Shown piece after piece: positions 38,095 to 47,970 of a stretch of 56,699 bases of DNA; within the stretch, counting starts at the first letter, position 1; the number at the start of each line of letters is the position of its first letter. The translations under genes were made by a program, and so were the position numbers. The notes under the pieces are model-generated. The model worked only from the letters and a program-made list of their open reading frames with translations, did no database searches and was not told the DNA's origin. The stretch lies in contig NW_008705564.1 of NCBI RefSeq assembly GCF_000186865.1, positions 907,890 through 964,588 on the forward strand, given 5' to 3'. Origin of the DNA: Aureococcus anophagefferens (Eukaryota; Sar; Pelagophyceae; Pelagomonadales; Pelagomonadaceae).

Positions 38095-39246
38095 TTACGT
38101 CGCCGACGGCCCGAGGAGGGCCCGCAGCCGCGCGGCGTTGTCGCCCGCGACCGTGTCCATCGAGGACAGCAGGGGCGCGTCCGGGTGGAGGTAGGCGTAG
38201 GCGCGGACGGCGCACGCGGCGGAGAAGCCCGCGAGGATGCGCGCGGAGATGGGGATGCCGCCGTGGACGAGGCGCGCGCAGGACCCCGCGCAGTTCCAGA
38301 CGTGGACCTCGCGCAGCGCCACGTAGACGCCCGCGCCGGCGAGGCTCGCGACGCCGTAGGACGGGTAGCCCGACGCGGAGCCGAGCGCGATCTCTTTGCC
38401 GCACATGAGGTCGCGCAGGACGCCGCCGAAGGCGATGGTGACGCCGAGCGCGCAGCAGACGACGGGATGGAAGCCCTTGATGATGCCCTGCTGCGCGCCG
38501 ACGACGGCCAGCGCGCCCAGCGCGCCCGTCTCGAGGGCGTAGCGCGCGTTCTCCATGGCCCGTTTCGCCGTCGCCTCCGTCTCGCGCGCCGTCTCCGAGA
38601 GAGCCTTTTCCGCCAGCGGCCAGACGTAGAACCCGAGCAGCGACCCGACCACGGCGACGCGCAGGAACGACGGGTCCCGCGCCCAGCCCACGGGCGCGGA
38701 CCCGGCGACGAGGTTGTTGAACGTGCCGCCGCCCAGCGCCGTCGCGCACCCGACCAACGACGCGCCGACGACGTGCATGCCGCACGCGCCCGCCGCGTGC
38801 GCGCCCGTCACCGCGAAGAACGCGACGCCGAGCTTCGCCGTGCGCCGCAGCAAGGCCTGGCCCAGGTGCAGGTCGTGCGACTGCGCGAGGTAGCCCTCGA
38901 GCGTCACGCGCTCCGTGCGCGCGCGCGCCCGCCGGCTCACGACCGCCTCCCACTCGCTCGCCGCGAGCGTCCCCTCCGTCGAGGCCTGGTTGACGATGTG
39001 CTCGATCTCGCCGCGGCTCAGCCGCAGGCCGGCGTCGGCGCTGCGCTCGCGCAGGAAGTCGACGGAGGCCCGCCGCTCGGCGCTCGCGTCCGACTGCAGG
39101 CGCCGCGCGAGCGGAACGCCGCGGCGGAGCGCGGGTGCGAGCGTTGGGATCGCTCGGCGCGGCGCGGCGAGCGTAGGGCTGCGGTGGAGCGCGGATGCGA
39201 GCATGGTGCTTGCTGGGCGCCCAGTACGCAAGGCGCGCACGATCAT
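38095..39246 (-). CDS. UPF0126/TRIC-like membrane protein, probably mitochondrial
   Basis: A 383-residue protein. The first 50 residues lack acidics and are rich in Arg, Ser and Ala (MIVRALRTGRPASTMLASALHRSP), a typical mitochondrial presequence. Two UPF0126-type repeats follow: AGACGMHVVGASLVGCATALGGGTFNNLVAG with PVGWARDPSFLRV, and ALGVTIAFGGVLRDLMCGKE. The GGGT/GGVxRD motifs after a helix are diagnostic for this bacterial family, structurally related to TRIC cation channels. The two repeats are separated by a long loop (LSETARETEATAKRAMENARYALE), unlike the short bacterial form. Ion or small-molecule transport is inferred. Confidence 0.8.
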   Translation of the reverse strand: MIVRALRTGRPASTMLASALHRSPTLAAPRRAIPTLAPALRRGVPLARRLQSDASAERRASVDFLRERSADAGLRLSRGEIEHIVNQASTEGTLAASEWEAVVSRRARARTERVTLEGYLAQSHDLHLGQALLRRTAKLGVAFFAVTGAHAAGACGMHVVGASLVGCATALGGGTFNNLVAGSAPVGWARDPSFLRVAVVGSLLGFYVWPLAEKALSETARETEATAKRAMENARYALETGALGALAVVGAQQGIIKGFHPVVCCALGVTIAFGGVLRDLMCGKEIALGSASGYPSYGVASLAGAGVYVALREVHVWNCAGSCARLVHGGIPISARILAGFSAACAVRAYAYLHPDAPLLSSMDTVAGDNAARLRALLGPSAT

Positions 39247-39342
39247 GCCTCGATCGGTGCTCTATCCTTTGGCTCCCACATCGGTGCTCTTCGTTTTGGT
39301 GCAGGACAACATTAGCCCTCTGTCCACTATGTGCACGCAATA

Positions 39343-40455
39343 ATGAGATGCTGGGCAGCGCTTTTGCTGGCCGTCGCCGCGGCCTCGAAACAAAAGGACT
39401 CTGCGCCGCACGACGCGAAGAAAAAGGACCCGACGGGCGGCGCGAGCCTCGTCCACGCGCCGAAGAAGCCCGTCGCCGTCTGCGTGTCGGGCCTCGCGCG
39501 CGCCTTCTACGCCGTGCCGCGCGTGCAGCGCAACGCCTGGAGCCACATGGTCTGGCCCATCGTCGAGGAGGCCGACGTCTTCTTCGTGCTCGACGCGTCG
39601 ACGCGCGGGCGCACGGGCGGCGTCGTCGACGCGGCCGCCGCGGCCGCGCTCGCAAGGGAAGCGCGCGCGCTCTGGCGGCCGGTCTACGACGTCGCCCTGG
39701 AGAGCGCGGGCCTCGAGGAGTCGCTCGCGGCCTGCTTCGGCGCCATCGCGGGCCGGGAGCGGGCGCGGCGGCGGGCCTACGCGTGGGTCCTGCGGCTCCG
39801 GCCGGACGCGACGTACGGTCAGGCGCTGGCCCGTTACTCGAATTTCCCGGACCTCGCGCCCGGGGCCGCCGTCGCCTGGGCGGCCTACCTCGGCGGCGCG
39901 ACCTGCGGGCGCGGCGTGCCCGCGGACTTTGACCGCACGGGCGCGTGCCTCGACGACAACTGGGCGCTCCTGTCGCGCGGCGCGGCGGACGCGTACTTCT
40001 TCGGCCGCGAGTGGCCCCTGCGCGGCGAGCGCGCGCCGGACTGCGTCCAGACGGGCTGCGCCGAGTGCCGCCTGGGCTGCGCGCTCCGCCGCGCGGGCGC
40101 GCGGCCGGGCTCCGTCGACGTCCGGCTCGCGCTCGAGAGGCCGCGCGCCGACGGGTCCTACGCGGCCGACGGGCCGGCGACGGCCGTGGACCTCGCGGCC
40201 GCGGCCATCGTCGAAGCGCGGCTCGCGGGCGCCGGCGACGACGCCGACGCGGCCGCGGCGTGGCGCGCGGCCGCGCTCGCCAAGGCCAAGGTCCTCAAAT
40301 TTCTCGTCGTCGAGGTCTGCGCCGGCGGCTACGTCCAGGTGCCCTACGCGCCCGGGGCGTCGGACGGCGCCGCGGCCGCGGTCCACGGCATCCCCGCGCC
40401 CCTCGCGACGCCGGACTGCGACCCGCCGCCGCTCCGGGCGCAGGCCCCGCGATAA
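39343..40455 (+). CDS. Secreted glycosyltransferase-like protein, uncertain
   Basis: A 370-residue protein from ATG 39343, with a signal peptide (MRCWAALLLAVAAAS). The core begins VAVCVSGLARAFYAVPRVQRNAWSHMVWPI, followed by ADVFFVLDAST. RAYAWVLRLRPDATYGQALAR and DDNWALLSRGAADAYFF follow. This pattern (conserved VSG start, R-L-R-P-D, then a 'DDNWALxSR' stretch) is found in poorly characterised eukaryotic secretory proteins that resemble sugar transferases. No clean DXD is visible, and an even number of Cys (CVQTGCAECRLGC) suggests disulphides. Function is not established. Confidence 0.65.
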   Translation: MRCWAALLLAVAAASKQKDSAPHDAKKKDPTGGASLVHAPKKPVAVCVSGLARAFYAVPRVQRNAWSHMVWPIVEEADVFFVLDASTRGRTGGVVDAAAAAALAREARALWRPVYDVALESAGLEESLAACFGAIAGRERARRRAYAWVLRLRPDATYGQALARYSNFPDLAPGAAVAWAAYLGGATCGRGVPADFDRTGACLDDNWALLSRGAADAYFFGREWPLRGERAPDCVQTGCAECRLGCALRRAGARPGSVDVRLALERPRADGSYAADGPATAVDLAAAAIVEARLAGAGDDADAAAAWRAAALAKAKVLKFLVVEVCAGGYVQVPYAPGASDGAAAAVHGIPAPLATPDCDPPPLRAQAPR

Positions 40456-40701
40456 TTTTATTAGAGAAAGTTCAAGCGATCGATTCAAGGAAAAAGTTGA
40501 TCCGATCCTGCACTCACCCAAGTGACGCCTGAGTTCACGACCACCTGGGTGACGCCGCCGGCTCGGACGCCGCCGCCGTTCGAACCCGGCCGCGACCCGA
40601 CTCGCTGCCCGCGGCGCCCGCATCCGCGCGCGCGCTCGTCGACGCGCGTGCTCGTCGACCCGCGGCGGTCCAAGCGCCGCGACGCCGTAAAAAAAAGGAC
40701 C

Positions 40702-41689
40702 ATGGCAAGCATGGACGACGGGGCAGCCGAACGCGAAGCCAAGGTCGAGGAGGGGGACTCGGCCTCGAACGACCAGGACGAGGAGGAGGAGGAGGAGGAC
40801 GCGGACGTGCGTCGCCCCGCGTCCCTCCCGCCCTTCGCCGCCCGGCGCGCGCGCGCGGCCGCCGCCGGCGTTTCGCTTCTCGAAGAAGAACCCGTCCGCC
40901 GCGTCTCAGGTCCCAAAGGCCGCCGGCGAGACGGGGACCACGGCGCAGGACGAGTTCGAGTCGAAGCGGAAGAAGCGGCTCGAGCTCAACCGCAAGGCCG
41001 CGCAGGAGTCGCGCCGTAGAAAGAAGCTGCGCATCGAGGAGCTCCAGCGGTCCGTCGTCTTCCTGACGCGCGAGAACACGGAGCTGCGGGAGCAGAACGA
41101 GCTGCTGCGCCAGATGCTCAACTCCGAGATGCCGGCGGAGTCGACGAACCAGATCGACCGCTTCCAGGCGGAGAACGCGGCCCTCAAGCTCGCGCTCTAC
41201 GAGTCCGTGCAGACGCTCGGCGACGACAAGCCCCCGCCCGCGGCGGCGAGCCCCGCGCCCCAGGGTAGCGCCGTGCCGCCCGGCGGCGCTACTGCGGCGA
41301 CGCCGCCGCCGGCGGCGCCGGCGACGCCGGGCATGGCGCCCATGGCGCCCGGCCCGCCTCCCATGGACCCGCGGGCCATGATGGAGCTCCTCGCGGGCGC
41401 CGCGGCCGCGCGGCCGCCGCCGGGGGCGCCGGCCATGCCCCCCGGCGCGCCGCCCATCAGCCCCGCCCAGGCCGCGGCCTTCATGATGCAGCAGGCGCGC
41501 CACCCGAATCCCGGCGGCTTCCCGCCGGGCGCGCCGCCGCTCATGCCGCCCGGCATGCCGCCCCACGCGATGATGGCCATGATGCAGGGCATGCCCGGCT
41601 TCCCGCCGCCGCGGGGCCTGCCGCCCCACTCCGAGCCGCCGGCCGTGCCGCCCGCGGGCGGCGCGCCCGCGACGCCCGGCGGGCCCTGA
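40702..41689 (+). CDS. bZIP transcription factor, one 103-bp intron
   Basis: Exons 40702..40806 and 40910..41689 give 294 residues. Exon 1 is acidic (DQDEEEEEEDAD). After splicing, the basic region KRLELNRKAAQESRRRKKLRIEEL has the N-x7-R DNA-contact spacing of bZIP proteins, followed by leucine heptads (LQRSVVFLTRENTELREQNELLRQML). The C-terminal 170 residues are Pro/Met/Ala/Gly-rich low complexity (MAPMAPGPPPMDPRAMMELL), a likely activation or interaction region. No LOV domain is present, so it is not an aureochrome. Unspliced translation leaves the frame before the basic region. Confidence 0.88.
40807..40909 (+). other. Spliceosomal intron in bZIP gene (103 bp)
   Basis: It begins GTGCGTCG after GAC and ends GCGTCTCAG before GTCCCAAAG. 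Splicing gives DAD|VPKAAGETGTTAQDEFES and the bZIP frame. Length 103 accounts for the +1 frame difference. No introner ends or duplication are seen. Confidence 0.8.
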
Positions 41690-41795
41690 GGACGCGCGGA
41701 CGATACCCCCTTTTAAAAAGAGAGCCGCCCCGCCTCGAGATGCGGAGCATGCTGCGCTGCAGGCCAACGGCCTCGCGCTTCGAGTAGCGCGCACC

Positions 41796-44243
41796 CTAGC
41801 CGTCGAGCACGCGCCGCGGCTCGGGCGGCGTCGGGCTCAGCGCGGCCTTGTCGACGTCGACCTCGCGCCGCGCGTCCGTGAGGTGCGTGAAGGTCGTCGG
41901 CATGGGCGCCGCGAGGCCCAGGTCCGCGGAGATGCCGTGGCGCATGGCGACGAGCGCCTCCGGCAGCGTGACGAAGGCCTGCATGAAGTCGTTCTGCGTG
42001 AGCGCGATGACCTCGAGCGGCGTGAGCGCCGTCGCCGTGAGCTCGGACCACGACGACACGCCGAGCACGGCCTTCTCCCCAAAGGACTCGCCCGGGTGGG
42101 CCATGGTCTTCGTGCCCCGGGACCGCGAGATCCAGCACTTGCCCGTGTAGATGATGAACATCGTCGAGCACTTGTCGCCCTCGCCGACGACGCGCGCCTC
42201 CGGCTCGAACTTCATCCAGCGCATGAAGTGCAGAATCTTGCAGATCGCGCCCCGCGGCAGCGGCGCGAAGAGGTCGTTGTGGCGCACGCAGGACGGCAGC
42301 ACGTAGTCCGCCACCAGCTTCTGCGAATCGGGGTCGAGGTCCTCGACGATGGACCGCTCGTCGAAGGCGGTCCGGTGCGCGAAGTAGGTGCGGTAGTAGC
42401 GGCGCACGTGCCGCCGCACGGCCGGCGGCACGTCGTAGTAGCTCAGCCAGGCGTAGACGCGGTCCATCTTCTGCTGGTAGGGCTCCATGTGCGCGTCGTA
42501 CGCTCGCACGATGACCGTCATCTGGGCGACGATGTAGGCGAAGGAGAAGCCGCCGACGACCATGGCGACGACGGCCGTGACGCGCTCCCGGTCCGTGACG
42601 GGCGTGATGTCGCCGTAGCCCACGGTCGTCATCGTCGTCACGGCCCAGTAGAACGACGCGAGGTACCTCGCCCTCAGGCTCCACTCGTCCGCGCCCTTGC
42701 CGCCGGCCTTGGCGTTGCCCGGCGCGTATTCGCGCAGGTGCGACTCGCCGGCGACGGAGAAGAAGCAGCCCAGGTAGTGGGCCAGGAACCCGAACTTGAC
42801 GAGCACGTACAAGATGCGCTGCATGGCCTTGGTCTGGCTCGACGCGAAGAAGTCCTCGAGGAAGTCGCCCATGGGCGAGTTGCGGAACTTCTCGCCGAAC
42901 TTGAGCGCCTTGGCCAGCCGGAAGATCTTCGACATCTTCAGCATGCGGCCGATCTTGCCGATGCGCGCGAGCTTTAGCACCTTCGCGGACCGCAGCGCGC
43001 GCATGCCGCTGCCCGCGAAGAACTCGAGCAGCGGCGGGATCGTCGACACGAAGTCCAGGAGCGCCCAGGTCTGCAGATAATACAACGCCGACCGCTTCGG
43101 GTCCAGGTCGACGTCGCCCGTGTCGCGGACGTAGCCCGTCCGGAAGTTGAGCAGAAAGTCCGCGATGAAGAAGACGTCGCAGATCCAGTCCAGCACGAAG
43201 ACGAAGGACCAGGGCGCCGGGTCGATGTCGAACCCCAGGCGCATGGGCTCGATGATGGCCACGTAGACCAGGAGGCAGGCCGTCACGCAGTCCCAGCTCA
43301 CGCGGCTCCGGTCGTTGGGCGACAGCATGAAGACGGGCCGCCGGCCCGCGTCCACGTCCAGCGCCGCGATCTTCTCGTCGTCCTCGCCGTCGTGGAAGCC
43401 CTTCTCCAGTTCGCGCACCCAGGCGATGCGCATGAGGATCGGGTGCTTCGACTCCAGCAGGGAGATGAACTCGGACTGGTCCATTGTGCCGTCGCCGTTC
43501 TCGTCGCGCTCGGAGAAGACGCGCCGCGCCTCGCGCTTCGTCAGCCCGCCGTGGCACATGGCGTCCGTGAACTCGTCGCGCGTGATCTCGCCGTCGCCGT
43601 TCGTGTCGATGGACTGGTACCGCTCCTTGAGCCGCTCGCGGTGCCGCTTCCGCCGCTGCACGCGCCGGCTCGACGTGACGACGGCCGCGGACCGCCAGGT
43701 CCCGTTGGGCGTCGACGGCGGCGTCTTCTTCGGCGACGAGTCCACGGGGACGACGCGGCCCTTGCCCTTGGGCGTCTTCGGCGTCTTCGCCTCCGGGACC
43801 GCCGCCGCGTCGGCCTCCGCGGCCTTGGTCTCCGAGGCGGCGGCGCCGTCGCTCGCCGGGGCGTCGGCGCGCTCGGCGCCGTCCGCGTCGTGGTCGGGGT
43901 ACGCGGGGTACATGCCCGGCAACCGGGGCGCGAACGCGGCGGCCGCGCGCGCGTCGGTCCGCGCGGCGGCCGCCGCGAGCCGCTCGGCGAGCGAGCGCGC
44001 GCGGGCGGCGCGCAGCGCCGCCGCGGCGTCGTCGCTGACGTCCGCGAGGGCCTCGAGGGCCCGCACGCTGCCCTCGAGCGCTTCGAGCACGGCGTCGGCG
44101 GCCGCCGCCACGCCGCCGCCCGGGGGCTGCCCGACGTAGACGGCCGGCGACGGCACGGGCTGCGGGTCCCAGCGCGGTTCGTTCGTGAGCGGCGGCAGGA
44201 TGGCCGCGCCGCCCCGCGGCGGCAGGGTCGCGTCGTCGGGCAT
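41796..44243 (-). CDS. Voltage-gated K+ channel with EF-hand pair and cyclic-nucleotide-binding domain
   Basis: An 815-residue protein from ATG 44243. A Pro/Ala-rich N-terminus leads to two canonical EF-hands (DTNGDGEITRDEF, DENGDGTMDQSEF; about residues 215-275). Six transmembrane helices follow; S4 is basic (RSAKVLKLARIGKIGRMLKMSKIFRLAK). The pore filter is TTMTTVGYGDITP. After S6 come a C-linker (DRVYAWLSYYDVPPAVRRHVRRYYRTYF) and a CNBD-like beta roll (MFIIYTGKCWISR, HPGESFGEKAVLG). The plan is EAG/KAT-like. EF-hands placed before S1 of a CNBD channel are unusual among animal and plant homologues but recur in protists. Ca2+ control of K+ flux is inferred. Confidence 0.92.
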   Translation of the reverse strand: MPDDATLPPRGGAAILPPLTNEPRWDPQPVPSPAVYVGQPPGGGVAAAADAVLEALEGSVRALEALADVSDDAAAALRAARARSLAERLAAAAARTDARAAAAFAPRLPGMYPAYPDHDADGAERADAPASDGAAASETKAAEADAAAVPEAKTPKTPKGKGRVVPVDSSPKKTPPSTPNGTWRSAAVVTSSRRVQRRKRHRERLKERYQSIDTNGDGEITRDEFTDAMCHGGLTKREARRVFSERDENGDGTMDQSEFISLLESKHPILMRIAWVRELEKGFHDGEDDEKIAALDVDAGRRPVFMLSPNDRSRVSWDCVTACLLVYVAIIEPMRLGFDIDPAPWSFVFVLDWICDVFFIADFLLNFRTGYVRDTGDVDLDPKRSALYYLQTWALLDFVSTIPPLLEFFAGSGMRALRSAKVLKLARIGKIGRMLKMSKIFRLAKALKFGEKFRNSPMGDFLEDFFASSQTKAMQRILYVLVKFGFLAHYLGCFFSVAGESHLREYAPGNAKAGGKGADEWSLRARYLASFYWAVTTMTTVGYGDITPVTDRERVTAVVAMVVGGFSFAYIVAQMTVIVRAYDAHMEPYQQKMDRVYAWLSYYDVPPAVRRHVRRYYRTYFAHRTAFDERSIVEDLDPDSQKLVADYVLPSCVRHNDLFAPLPRGAICKILHFMRWMKFEPEARVVGEGDKCSTMFIIYTGKCWISRSRGTKTMAHPGESFGEKAVLGVSSWSELTATALTPLEVIALTQNDFMQAFVTLPEALVAMRHGISADLGLAAPMPTTFTHLTDARREVDVDKAALSPTPPEPRRVLDG

Positions 44244-44451
44244 GTGCACCTAGCTTCGCTGCCTTCGTTCCATCATATAAATTTATATAGCGGCGCAAGT
44301 TGGCTGATGAAGGCTCCAAATTATTGAACATGATCGTGCAGACTTCACCTGTTGGTGCTGCGAATCCTCCGTCGTTTCAGCCTCGTCGTCGCCTGCTCCA
44401 TAGCCTGCTCCGCCGTCGGGCTGCCGCGTTGCCGGCGCCGCGCCTTTCAGC

Positions 44452-47343
44452 ATGGGCGCGGCGTCGGGCATCATGGTCGCCAAGGAGGACGCCGTGTTCC
44501 CGGACAGCGGTGCGTACGGTGGCTGGCCGACGTCGAGCGTCGAGCTCTGCCTCGAGAAGTACCTGAGCCTGCGCGAGCACAAGGACGTCGACATGGACGG
44601 GACGATCCGGGTAATTTTCACCAAGGACCGGTTCGTCGACGACGCCAACGCGCCGCCCTTCGGCCTCGTCGTCGAGCCGTTCCTCAGCGGCGTCGCGAGG
44701 ATCGCGACGGAGGGCAAGATGGACCGCCAGTCCGTGCGCCGCGCGAGCTCCGCGCTCCAGGACGGCGAGATGCTCATGGTGCGCCACGTCGAGGCCGGGT
44801 CGCCGGCTTCGGACGCGAAGGTCGAGGCCGACTGGCTCCTGAGCACGGTCTGCGGCAAGATCCCCAAGTCCGCGTCCATGGTGAGGGACGCGATAGCCGC
44901 GGCCGTCGCCGCGGGCGACGACTGCGAGCTCCACTTCACGGCGGGCCCCTTCAACCACGGCGGCGCGCCGCCGATCCGCATCGGCCGGCCCCTCTGGATC
45001 CACGTCTTCAACGACCCCACGGAGCACGGCGCCGACGGCGCCGTGCTCCAGCTGCCGCTGAGCTGCATGAAGGCCTTGCAGGCCGCCTTCCCGGACGGCG
45101 CGGCGAGCGGCGCGGCGGCGCGGCCCGCGCTCATCATGCTCGCGCTGCTGTGCCGCGACTCGTTGACGAGCCGGCTCCAGATGATCTTTCAAGCGTTGGA
45201 CGCGAAGAACAAGATGTCCGTGCCGACGGCGGAGGTCTCCGACGTCGTCGCGCTCTTCACGGCGACGCTGCGCCACATGCGCTACCTGCGCCAGCCCCTC
45301 ACGGACGACGCCCTTGGCGCTTTGACGGAATCGTTGGCGTCCCACGCGAAAAACGGCCGGCTCGATTCCGAGGGCTTCGTCGAGTGGGGCAAGCGCGAGT
45401 CCAAGGGCGGGCTGCTGGCGGCCCTGGCCCACAGCGCGACGGGCACGCTCGGCAAGTACCGCAAGCCCGTCACGCTCGACGCGGCCCACTCCAAGGAGGC
45501 GCACGCGCGCGCGCGGCGCAAGTACGGCTCGGGCCGCGCGCAGCAGGCGAACAAGAAGCTGGGCGTCGCCATCGCCACGGCGGACGCGACGCACAACAAC
45601 TCGGCCAAGTACGACCTCGAGAAGGTGCGCAAGAAGCACGACGGCCGCGTCCGGGCCGTCGCGTCCTCGACGACGATGGCGCGCCTCGTGTCCGAGGTCG
45701 ACTTCGGCTACGAGGACCTGCACAATTTACGATTGGAGTTCGCGGACGCGTCGGACCGCTCGGGCAAGGACGGGCCCTACCTCACCTGCGACCGGCTCAA
45801 GGACATGCTGCTCGCGCGCTTCCCGTCGCTCGAAAACGGGCGCGTGCTCACGGACATGCTCCGCGTCTTCGACGTCAACAGCAACAACAAGATCTACTTC
45901 CCGGAATTCGCGCGGGCGCTGTCGAAGCTCGTGGGCTCCTTCGAGGAGCAGATGTCGTTCATCTTCGCGCTCTGCGACAAGGACGCGGACGGGCAACTGG
46001 AGCTCTGGGAGCTGAGCGACCTCATCTCCGACGCGTCCGACGACATGAACGAGCTCGGCGACCACATCAAGGCGCGCATCCCGACCTTCGACGACGGCGG
46101 CGGCTTCGTCGAGATGGTCGAGTTCGAGGCGTTGCTCAAAAGCGACGCGCATCTGTACCTCAACTTCTACTGGACGTGGGTGCCGTTCATCGGCGGGAAT
46201 CTGCTGGCGGGTCTGGAACTCTTCGAGCAGGTGGCCATCGCCGTCGGCGTGCTGCCGAACTTCGAGCTCGCCCTGCGCATGTGCCCGGCGTTCTCGGCGG
46301 CCGCGGGCCTGGCTACCGCGGGCGACTGGAAGATCGGCGCGCTCGAGCTCGCGCAGGTGCTCTTCGGCGCGTTGGGCGTGCCCGTGCCCGCCGGCGAGTC
46401 GTTCCGCGCGCTGCAACCTTCGGAGGGCGACGGCGTCCCCGCCAAGGACGACGGCGAGACGCCGCGCGCGGCCGAGAAGGTCGGCGCCGCGGACGGCGCC
46501 GAGACGCCCTCGATGGCGCCGACGAAGTCCAAGGACATGCACTTCTTCGCCACGCCCGTGCTGACGGGCGCGCAGACCGCGCCGCTCATGTTCAAGCTGT
46601 CCAAGGCCGTGACCCTCATCTTCGACGAGCTCCTGGGCGCGTACAAGCGCCGCGCGGCGCACGCGGCCAAGGCGAACCCGAAGCCCGGCGAGGTCGACCA
46701 GTTCGGGGCGCCGCTGCTGCCCATCGAGAGCGAGGGCATGGACGAGATCCCCGCCGCGCGGGTCTGGGCCACGGTCGCGCACTACCTCGCGGCGCGCGGC
46801 GCCGCGGGCCTCACCAAGTCGACGCGGAATTTAGACGTCCTGTCGCCGAGCGGCATGGACTTTGACGAGCAGGTCGCGACGTCGCCGTCGGGCGCCACGG
46901 CGGTCCACCCGGGCCGCCTCACGTCCGTCCCGCAGGAGATCCAGGCCGCGATCATTTCGAGGGTGGTCGCGTTCGAGGCCATCGAGGACGACTACCACCC
47001 GGACCCCATCGTGTCGCCGTCGTCGCGGTCGTTGAAGAACCCGCCGCAGCTGCCCAAGATCCCCATGGCCAAGATCTTCACCTTCACGAACGAGGTCTGC
47101 GCGATCCACGACGCGTGGGAGCTGACGCTCGCCGAGGCCTTCGAGGCCATGGACGCGAACCAGGACGGGAGCGTGTCCTTCGACGAGCTGCTGAAATACT
47201 CGCGGATGAACCGCGAGCTCTTCCAGCTCATGATCGGCACGGGCAACCGCAAGACGAAGGGCCTCATCGAGTACGACGCGGCGCGCGTCGCCGAGTACGA
47301 CCAGGTCGCCCACCCGGAGCACCCCCTGCCCGTGCTCAAGTAA
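44452..47343 (+). CDS. Large EF-hand protein, unknown family
   Basis: A 963-residue protein from ATG 44452 without membrane helices. Residues about 100-165 look PDZ-like (DGEMLMVRHVEAGSPASDAKVEADWLLSTVCG). EF-hand loops: DVNSNNKIYFPEF (about 470), DKDADGQLELWEL (about 508) and DANQDGSVSFDEL near the C-terminus (about 905). The pairing of the first two with a helical partner suggests calcineurin-B-type EF modules. The remainder is helical with no recognised domain. A calcium-responsive scaffold is inferred. It diverges from the CNBD channel (208 bp between ATGs). Confidence 0.82.
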   Translation: MGAASGIMVAKEDAVFPDSGAYGGWPTSSVELCLEKYLSLREHKDVDMDGTIRVIFTKDRFVDDANAPPFGLVVEPFLSGVARIATEGKMDRQSVRRASSALQDGEMLMVRHVEAGSPASDAKVEADWLLSTVCGKIPKSASMVRDAIAAAVAAGDDCELHFTAGPFNHGGAPPIRIGRPLWIHVFNDPTEHGADGAVLQLPLSCMKALQAAFPDGAASGAAARPALIMLALLCRDSLTSRLQMIFQALDAKNKMSVPTAEVSDVVALFTATLRHMRYLRQPLTDDALGALTESLASHAKNGRLDSEGFVEWGKRESKGGLLAALAHSATGTLGKYRKPVTLDAAHSKEAHARARRKYGSGRAQQANKKLGVAIATADATHNNSAKYDLEKVRKKHDGRVRAVASSTTMARLVSEVDFGYEDLHNLRLEFADASDRSGKDGPYLTCDRLKDMLLARFPSLENGRVLTDMLRVFDVNSNNKIYFPEFARALSKLVGSFEEQMSFIFALCDKDADGQLELWELSDLISDASDDMNELGDHIKARIPTFDDGGGFVEMVEFEALLKSDAHLYLNFYWTWVPFIGGNLLAGLELFEQVAIAVGVLPNFELALRMCPAFSAAAGLATAGDWKIGALELAQVLFGALGVPVPAGESFRALQPSEGDGVPAKDDGETPRAAEKVGAADGAETPSMAPTKSKDMHFFATPVLTGAQTAPLMFKLSKAVTLIFDELLGAYKRRAAHAAKANPKPGEVDQFGAPLLPIESEGMDEIPAARVWATVAHYLAARGAAGLTKSTRNLDVLSPSGMDFDEQVATSPSGATAVHPGRLTSVPQEIQAAIISRVVAFEAIEDDYHPDPIVSPSSRSLKNPPQLPKIPMAKIFTFTNEVCAIHDAWELTLAEAFEAMDANQDGSVSFDELLKYSRMNRELFQLMIGTGNRKTKGLIEYDAARVAEYDQVAHPEHPLPVLK

Positions 47344-47391
47344 GCGGCACTGAAGCTAGGTGGGGTTTTGCCTCGTTACGCCGGCCGGGGC

Positions 47392-47970
47392 CTACTTCTG
47401 GATGAGGATCATCCACGCGATGAACGAGTAGAACCCGAAGACCGGGTAGATGGCGAGCGCGCGGCGCTTCGCCTCGATGATCTCGCCGAAGAAGACGACG
47501 CTCACGCGCGTCGACCACGCGAAGCAGACGCCCACGACCAGCGCGCGCAGCAACAGCGACTTGGTCACGGGGTGGAGCACGAGGCACAGCAGCGCGCCGA
47601 CGTTCAGCGGGAAGATGGAATACCCCAGGATGCACACGGACTGGAAGAAGGAGATGCGCCCGCCCAGCAGCTGGGCGTTGAGCGTCACGATGGCCGCGCC
47701 GACCCAGACGACGACGAAGACCGCGGCGAAGACGAGCGCGCGCTGCGCCTCGGGCGCCGACACGCTCAACACGATGGACAGCGCGAGGCACACCGCGAGG
47801 GGCCCCCACAGATCCCACTCCTTCAGCCGGTCCAGGACGCCCTCCTGGCTCACGCGCGGCAGGATCACGAGCTTGAGCTTCGCGCCGACCTCGCGCAGGT
47901 CGCGCATGATCGTCTCCCGCACGGGCTCGTCGAGCGTCGTCTCCACCAAATCGCGCCCCGGCTCGAACAT
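47392..47970 (-). CDS. YIP1-domain Golgi protein (YIPF6-like)
   Basis: A 192-residue protein from ATG 47970 (MFEPGRDLVETTLDEPV). The luminal/cytosolic entry LKEWDLWGPLAVCLALSIVLS is the YIP1-family signature. FFQSVCILGYSIFPLNVGALLC follows, and five hydrophobic helices end at FYSFIAWMILIQ. The family binds Rab GTPases and works in ER-Golgi membrane traffic. It is somewhat short for YIPF6. The frame remains open upstream to about 48216 without another ATG, so a 5' exon could be missing. Confidence 0.88.
   Translation of the reverse strand: MFEPGRDLVETTLDEPVRETIMRDLREVGAKLKLVILPRVSQEGVLDRLKEWDLWGPLAVCLALSIVLSVSAPEAQRALVFAAVFVVVWVGAAIVTLNAQLLGGRISFFQSVCILGYSIFPLNVGALLCLVLHPVTKSLLLRALVVGVCFAWSTRVSVVFFGEIIEAKRRALAIYPVFGFYSFIAWMILIQK

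Noticed and set aside
40456..40701. Introner remnant upstream of the bZIP gene
   Set aside because: A short GATCGATTC stretch resembles family B, but the ends, duplication and length are absent.
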